From Chinchilla lanigera (Eukaryota; Chordata; Mammalia; Rodentia; Chinchillidae): DNA of 64,000 nucleotides. The stretch spans positions 5,486,845 through 5,550,844 of the forward strand of contig NW_004955416.1 of assembly GCF_000276665.1 (NCBI RefSeq), written 5' to 3'. Position 1 is the stretch's first letter. Every line of letters starts with the position of its first letter. Shown here in pieces: positions 60,171 through 64,000 of the stretch. A model generated the notes under the pieces. That model ran no database searches. It was not told where the DNA came from and saw only the letters and a program-made list of their open reading frames with translations. The translations under genes and the position numbers were made by a program.

Positions 60171-60329
60171 GAACTGGCTGTGTGTGGGAGGGGGCGGGTG
60201 GACAGGATTACATTCTCTCATTTACCTAACTTCAGCTCCCGTCTCTGTTTCCCTAAAGAGGGAAAACAGGATGATGTGATGTGGAGTGTAACAAAGGTGC
60301 CCTATTTTCGTGATTTTCCTCTCCTCTCT

Positions 60330-60600
60330 TTAAAGTAGACATGGCCATTCCATTCCATTACCCAAGAAAATAACACCAGTAGCTTCCACAGCAATCCTGG
60401 AGGCCTCATGATATCTGATTTTCAGACATACCAGCAAAGAAACCAAAACAGCACAGCAGTGGTATAAAAACAGACACACAGACCAGCAGAACAGAACAGA
60501 GATCCCAGAAATAAACCCACAGGACAGCCAACAGATTCTTGAGAAAGGCAACAAGAATATACACTGGAGAAAGTGAGGAAGGATGAACAAAGGTAGAAAG
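60330..60600 (+). mobile_element. LINE-1 ORF2 fragment (left part)
   Basis: Reads as L1 ORF2 on + (accagcagaacagaacagag, cccagaaataaacccacagg). It breaks off near 60,600 and continues at about 61,434, where the matching next ORF2 block begins. Confidence 0.8.
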
Positions 60601-61433
60601 GATACACATTGTCTCTCTTATTACCTTAAAACTCTGGGTGAGACCCTTGTTCAGCTCTGCACTTAAGCATTTTAATCACTTAAGGAGTGATTGCAAGGTT
60701 TATTGGCACTAAATTTACCTAGCCTGTCTCATCCCCATTTAAGACTGAGGACAACCAGATTAGGGAAAGTAAAATAATTTCAGCGGTTTCAGGGACCAGA
60801 CTGACAGGTTTTTCAATGGCCTGTTCCAGACTACCTGGAGCGGGCAGGGGATATAGTTCAGTGGCACAGTGCTTGTCTGGCAAGTGCGAGGTTGTGAGTT
60901 CGATTCCCCGAACTAAAAACAAAACAAAACAAAACAGACTACCTGGAGCAACATCTAAAGTGTCTAAAACTAGTCACCTCAGCTTCCAGGAAAGCAGAGC
61001 CTTGCAGCCCACCCCTATGATCTTACCTCCTCCCAAGCACAAGCAACTAGCCTATGGCAGGAGTCATGGTAGAGCCCCTCCTAACCAAGAACAAAGTATC
61101 TCTCTCAAGCCATAAAGATTTCTCCAGAACTGCAAACCAGCACTGATATAATGATCAACTGGACCCTGGCCCACCTCAGCTGACCCATAAACACTGGCCT
61201 TGTTCTTCAGGGAGAAGGACAGACTCACAGAATTTACTCATGTTACTCATGCTGGAATCCGTTTCCTGTTCTTTCTCACTTTCTAACTCTGCTTAATAAG
61301 TTTGCCTGTGCCTCACACTGATGTGTCACGGAATTCTCTTTCCATCACAAGAGTCAAGAATCTACTTGTTGGGCTGAGTTGAGGTCCTATCTCATCTTTC
61401 TGGGATCTTCTCAACCCCCATCTGGTAACAAAA
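60601..61433 (+). mobile_element. LTR-like insertion splitting the L1
   Basis: About 0.82 kb with possible TG...CA limits (60,610 and 61,430) interrupts L1 ORF2. Its right half has a retroviral-LTR look: a CT-rich run, a cttaataag poly(A)-like block, then about 120 nt to ggtaaca. It has no coding capacity. I could not find a clean target duplication and cannot name the family. It contains an ID SINE. Confidence 0.4.
60842..60934 (+). mobile_element. ID-type SINE with 15-bp target duplication
   Basis: Body gggcaggggatatagttcag, box-B GAGTTCGATTCC and an (AAAAC)n tail. The repeat cagactacctggagc flanks it at 60,827-60,841 and 60,935-60,949. Confidence 0.94.
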
Positions 61434-62710
61434 AGGGCACCTTATTCAACAAATAGTGGTGGGAAAACTCTATATTCACATCATCTTATGTCTATAAGAT
61501 GGAAACTTGAGCTCTGTCTCTCACCCTTTACAAAAATAACACAAAATGGATCAAAGATAAATGTAAGAACTGAAACTCTGAAACTACTAGATGAAAACCT
61601 AGTGGAAATACTTGAAGACACTGGTACAGCCAATGGTTTTCTGGATAGGACCCCCAAAACACAGGAAACAACAGCAAAAATTGGCAAACAGGATTATATC
61701 AAACCAAAAAGCTTCTGCACAGCAAAGAAAACCATCAACAGAATGAAAAGGTGACCTACAGAAAGGGAGAAAATGTTTGCCAACTTTTCATTTGACAAAA
61801 CATTAACACATAGAGCTCAAAATACCTAACAACAGAAAAGTAACCCAATCTAAAAATGAGTAAATGATCTCAATAGATACTTCTCAAAAGAAGTACAAAT
61901 AGCCAACAATATATGAATTCTCAAATGAATTTATGAACTCTCAAAATCATTAGCCACCAGGAAAATGCAAATCAAAACTACAATGAGATAACATCTCATC
62001 TCAGAATAGCTCTTATTCAAAAAACCCAAAACAAAAAATAACCAATTCCAGCAAAGATGTGGAGAAAATTGTTGGTAGGAATATAAATTAGTAGAGTCAT
62101 AGTGGAGAACCAAATGAAGTCTCCTAAAAAGCCTAAAGATAGATTTACTATATGATCAAGCTATCCTACTTCTGAATAAATATTCAAGAAAAAGAAATCA
62201 GCATACTAAAAAGACACCACATGCCCATGTTAATTGCGACTGTATACATAGGTAAGATATGAAATAGTCTAAGCCAGTGGTGGCGAACCCAAGGCATGTG
62301 TGCCACAGCTGGCTTCCTATTATCACTGAAAGCCCTAAACGGTTCACCATTACTGGCCTAAGCCATCAACAGATGAATGGTGAACGAAAATGTGGTGTAT
62401 ATACACACAGTGGAATGTTATTTAGCCATGAAGAAGAATGAAATCCTGTTGTTTGTGGCAAAATGGATGAAACAGAAAAGGTTAAGTGAAATATCAGAAA
62501 CAGAAGCTCTTCATGTTCACTCTCACATGTAGATCCCAAAGAACAGTGATCTGAAAATAGAATAGTGATTAGAGTTTGTGGAGAGAACAGACGGACAAAA
62601 CAAGGCTGGCTTTGATCAATGCATACTATATGCATGTATGGAAATATCATTCAGGATCTCATCAGTATGTACAATTAATATATATCAATAAAAATTAAAG
62701 ATTTTAAAAA
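61434..62710 (+). mobile_element. LINE-1 ORF2 3' part and tail
   Basis: The + strand continues L1 ORF2 (tggatcaaagataaatgtaa, cttctgcacagcaaagaaaa, then gaatgttatttagccatgaa) to an A-rich tail near 62,700. Frames are broken. A hAT-like MITE has inserted at 62,275-62,355. Antisense to RASGRP1. Confidence 0.88.
62275..62355 (+). mobile_element. hAT-like MITE, copy B (81 bp), inside L1
   Basis: Begins CAGTGGTGGCGAACC and ends GGTTCACCATTACTG, 15-bp inverted ends with few mismatches. Flanks gtctaagc (62,267-62,274) and gcctaagc (62,356-62,363) are an 8-bp target duplication with one mismatch. The surrounding L1 reads on across the insertion. Confidence 0.85.
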
Positions 62711-63456
62711 TGAAACAAAGCCAACAGTGACAACTTTATATCATCCAATATACAACTAATGTCCAAATTTCCAAATATATAGCTTATACATATTGAGAAT
62801 ATTATATACATACATATCACATAATTTTTAGAAGTGTTCCATGTTATGATTGGTCTTTCAACTGGAAATCCTGCGTACATCTTTTTTACTTTGCAAATTT
62901 GAGGGTACGCTTTCTCAGTTAAATGAAGCTAAACCCATTGCAGGTTAACACTGTCAGGTGCTGACAAAGTATGAGGGTCTCTAAGCCACTGGGGACAGAC
63001 AGGGAGGGGAGGACACAGACAGAGTTCACTGAGATTTAGAGCAGGGTAAAATCATCAGAGAATCCAAGAGTTGATCACACAGGCTAAACACTCATCCTTA
63101 GCAATAAATGAAAACAGCTGTGGCCAAAAGGCCAGGGACCTCACTATCCGGCCTGACCTGCCTGGGACTAGGGGTAATGATGGCTACTGAGGCAGGTTTG
63201 GATGGAGTTAACCTGAAACACATGGTAAGAAGGAAGGGAAAGAAGCACTGAATAGCCTCTGTGCACATGGTATTAAATAAATGAATGCAAAATGAACCAA
63301 CATGATGAACTGCTCATGAGATTTTAGGATGCTCCATAGATGGTAACTCTATTCTAACAAGACAAACTCATATTGATAACTTCGGGGATTGTTTTATGCT
63401 CTAGGTTCCCCCTTAACATGGAGACATTCACAAGATTACAAAAGCTAGTCCTAGAC

Positions 63457-63533
63457 CAGGGATGGTGAACCATTTAGAGTTTTCAAAGATACAAACAGCC
63501 TGCTATGGCACATTGCCATGTTTGCCACCACTG
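63457..63533 (-). mobile_element. hAT-like MITE, copy C (77 bp)
   Basis: On - it begins CAGTGGTGGCAAACATGGCA and ends GGTTCACCATCCCTG. The 8-bp target duplication tcctagac is perfect, at 63,449-63,456 and 63,534-63,541. It aligns with copies A and B when reversed. Confidence 0.87.
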
Positions 63534-64000
63534 TCCTAGACCATGGTTCAGACGGCACTAAACCTTTCCTATATTCTCAGCTGCTTCATCCTTCACTGCA
63601 TCACTACTCTGGTTACTTCATTCTCCCCTTTGTCCTGCAAGTCCCTCCTCCTTTTGTCTATTTCAATTAATCACCAGTGTTCCTTCAGTCTCTGTGCTGG
63701 CAGCTGCTTCTGCTTGCAGACACTAGGAAGAACCTCAGCAACCTCCCAAGGCCCTTGACCATGCTATGGAAAAAACAAAGTGGACAGCAAACTGCCTTCA
63801 ACATTGCCTACCACCCCTCCTCACTGCACAGGAGTCACGGATGGGCATGTGTCTCACCTAGCTCCTCCTAAAGACCTCTTAGAAAGTTAATGAAGACACA
63901 AGACTGTTTTTGAAAGTTTCAGCCAAACTCACCTTGCTTTCACTACACATCACAAACACACAAATACAGTCAAAGAAAGCTCACAGAATTTTCCATTATT

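Larger units (their letters stand above)
41148..64000 (-). other. RASGRP1 intron 2 (partial), no exon recognised
   Basis: At least 22.9 kb upstream of exon 3 on the gene strand. I searched for the complement of the expected exon 2 peptide (a GHLAKGASLDDLIDS-type motif ending QSF) and did not find it, so exons 1-2 and the promoter should lie beyond the window. Non-repeat blocks with nothing recognised include 41,150-42,650, 44,600-45,200, 45,420-46,660, 46,900-50,780, 54,000-55,450 and 58,620-59,950. Confidence 0.75.

Noticed and set aside
61488..61754. 88-codon ORF (SIRWKLELCLSPFTKITQNG...)
   Set aside because: It is a fragment of L1 ORF2, not a host gene.
1..64000. CRISPR arrays, operons, phage or plasmid features
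   Set aside because: The window is mammalian chromosomal DNA; regular repeats seen are microsatellites and retrotransposons.

Overview
The window is mammalian nuclear DNA. Coding sequence comes in short exons with GT-AG (and one AT-AC) introns, embedded in LINE-1, 7SL-derived B1 SINEs, tRNA-derived ID SINEs, B1+ID composite SINEs and old MIR/L2 copies. The B1 plus ID combination points to a rodent. The ID consensus here (GGGCTGGGGATATAGCTCAG, then a GCTTGCCTGGCAAGCG stem) does not look like the mouse, squirrel or guinea pig versions I know, so a beaver-like or other non-muroid rodent is my best guess; this is inference only.

Two protein-coding genes meet tail to tail. At the left edge, positions 1-198 on + are the last coding part of FAM98B (glycine/RGG-rich tail of a tRNA-ligase-complex subunit). 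Everything from roughly 7.2 kb (or 8.6 kb) to the right edge belongs to RASGRP1 on -, a diacylglycerol- and calcium-regulated Ras exchange factor of lymphocytes. I resolve 15 RASGRP1 coding exons, corresponding to exons 3-17 of the human 17-exon gene. Their reading phases all chain correctly, giving about 722 codons plus stop. Added to the human N-terminus this predicts a protein of 796 residues, one fewer than human because of a one-codon deletion in exon 15. Exons 1-2 and the promoter are not seen and should lie beyond 64,000.

Layout: 1-198 FAM98B end; 199-~8,600 intergenic and 3'UTR sequence, containing a complex nest of L1 copies at ~1.4-5.6 kb; ~7.2-9.8 kb RASGRP1 3'UTR (extent uncertain) carrying an ID SINE; 9,819-12,365 exons 17-16 (C-terminal coiled coil and membrane-targeting region); 12,366-20,028 a large intron with a near-complete L1; 20,029-24,860 exons 15-10 (C1 domain, EF hands, linker); 26,143-32,553 exons 9-6 (CDC25 catalytic domain); 34,405-41,147 exons 5-3 (REM domain); 41,148-64,000 intron 2, with no exon recognised and many repeats.

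The most notable items are a textbook U12-type AT-AC intron in RASGRP1 (35,600-41,041), a UG-repeat just inside its donor, three related ~80-bp hAT-like miniature transposons within 5 kb of intron 2, an overlapping two-strand AATAAA motif between the convergent genes, and several nested retrotransposon insertions with intact target-site duplications. I see no bacterial-type system, CRISPR array or novel operon.
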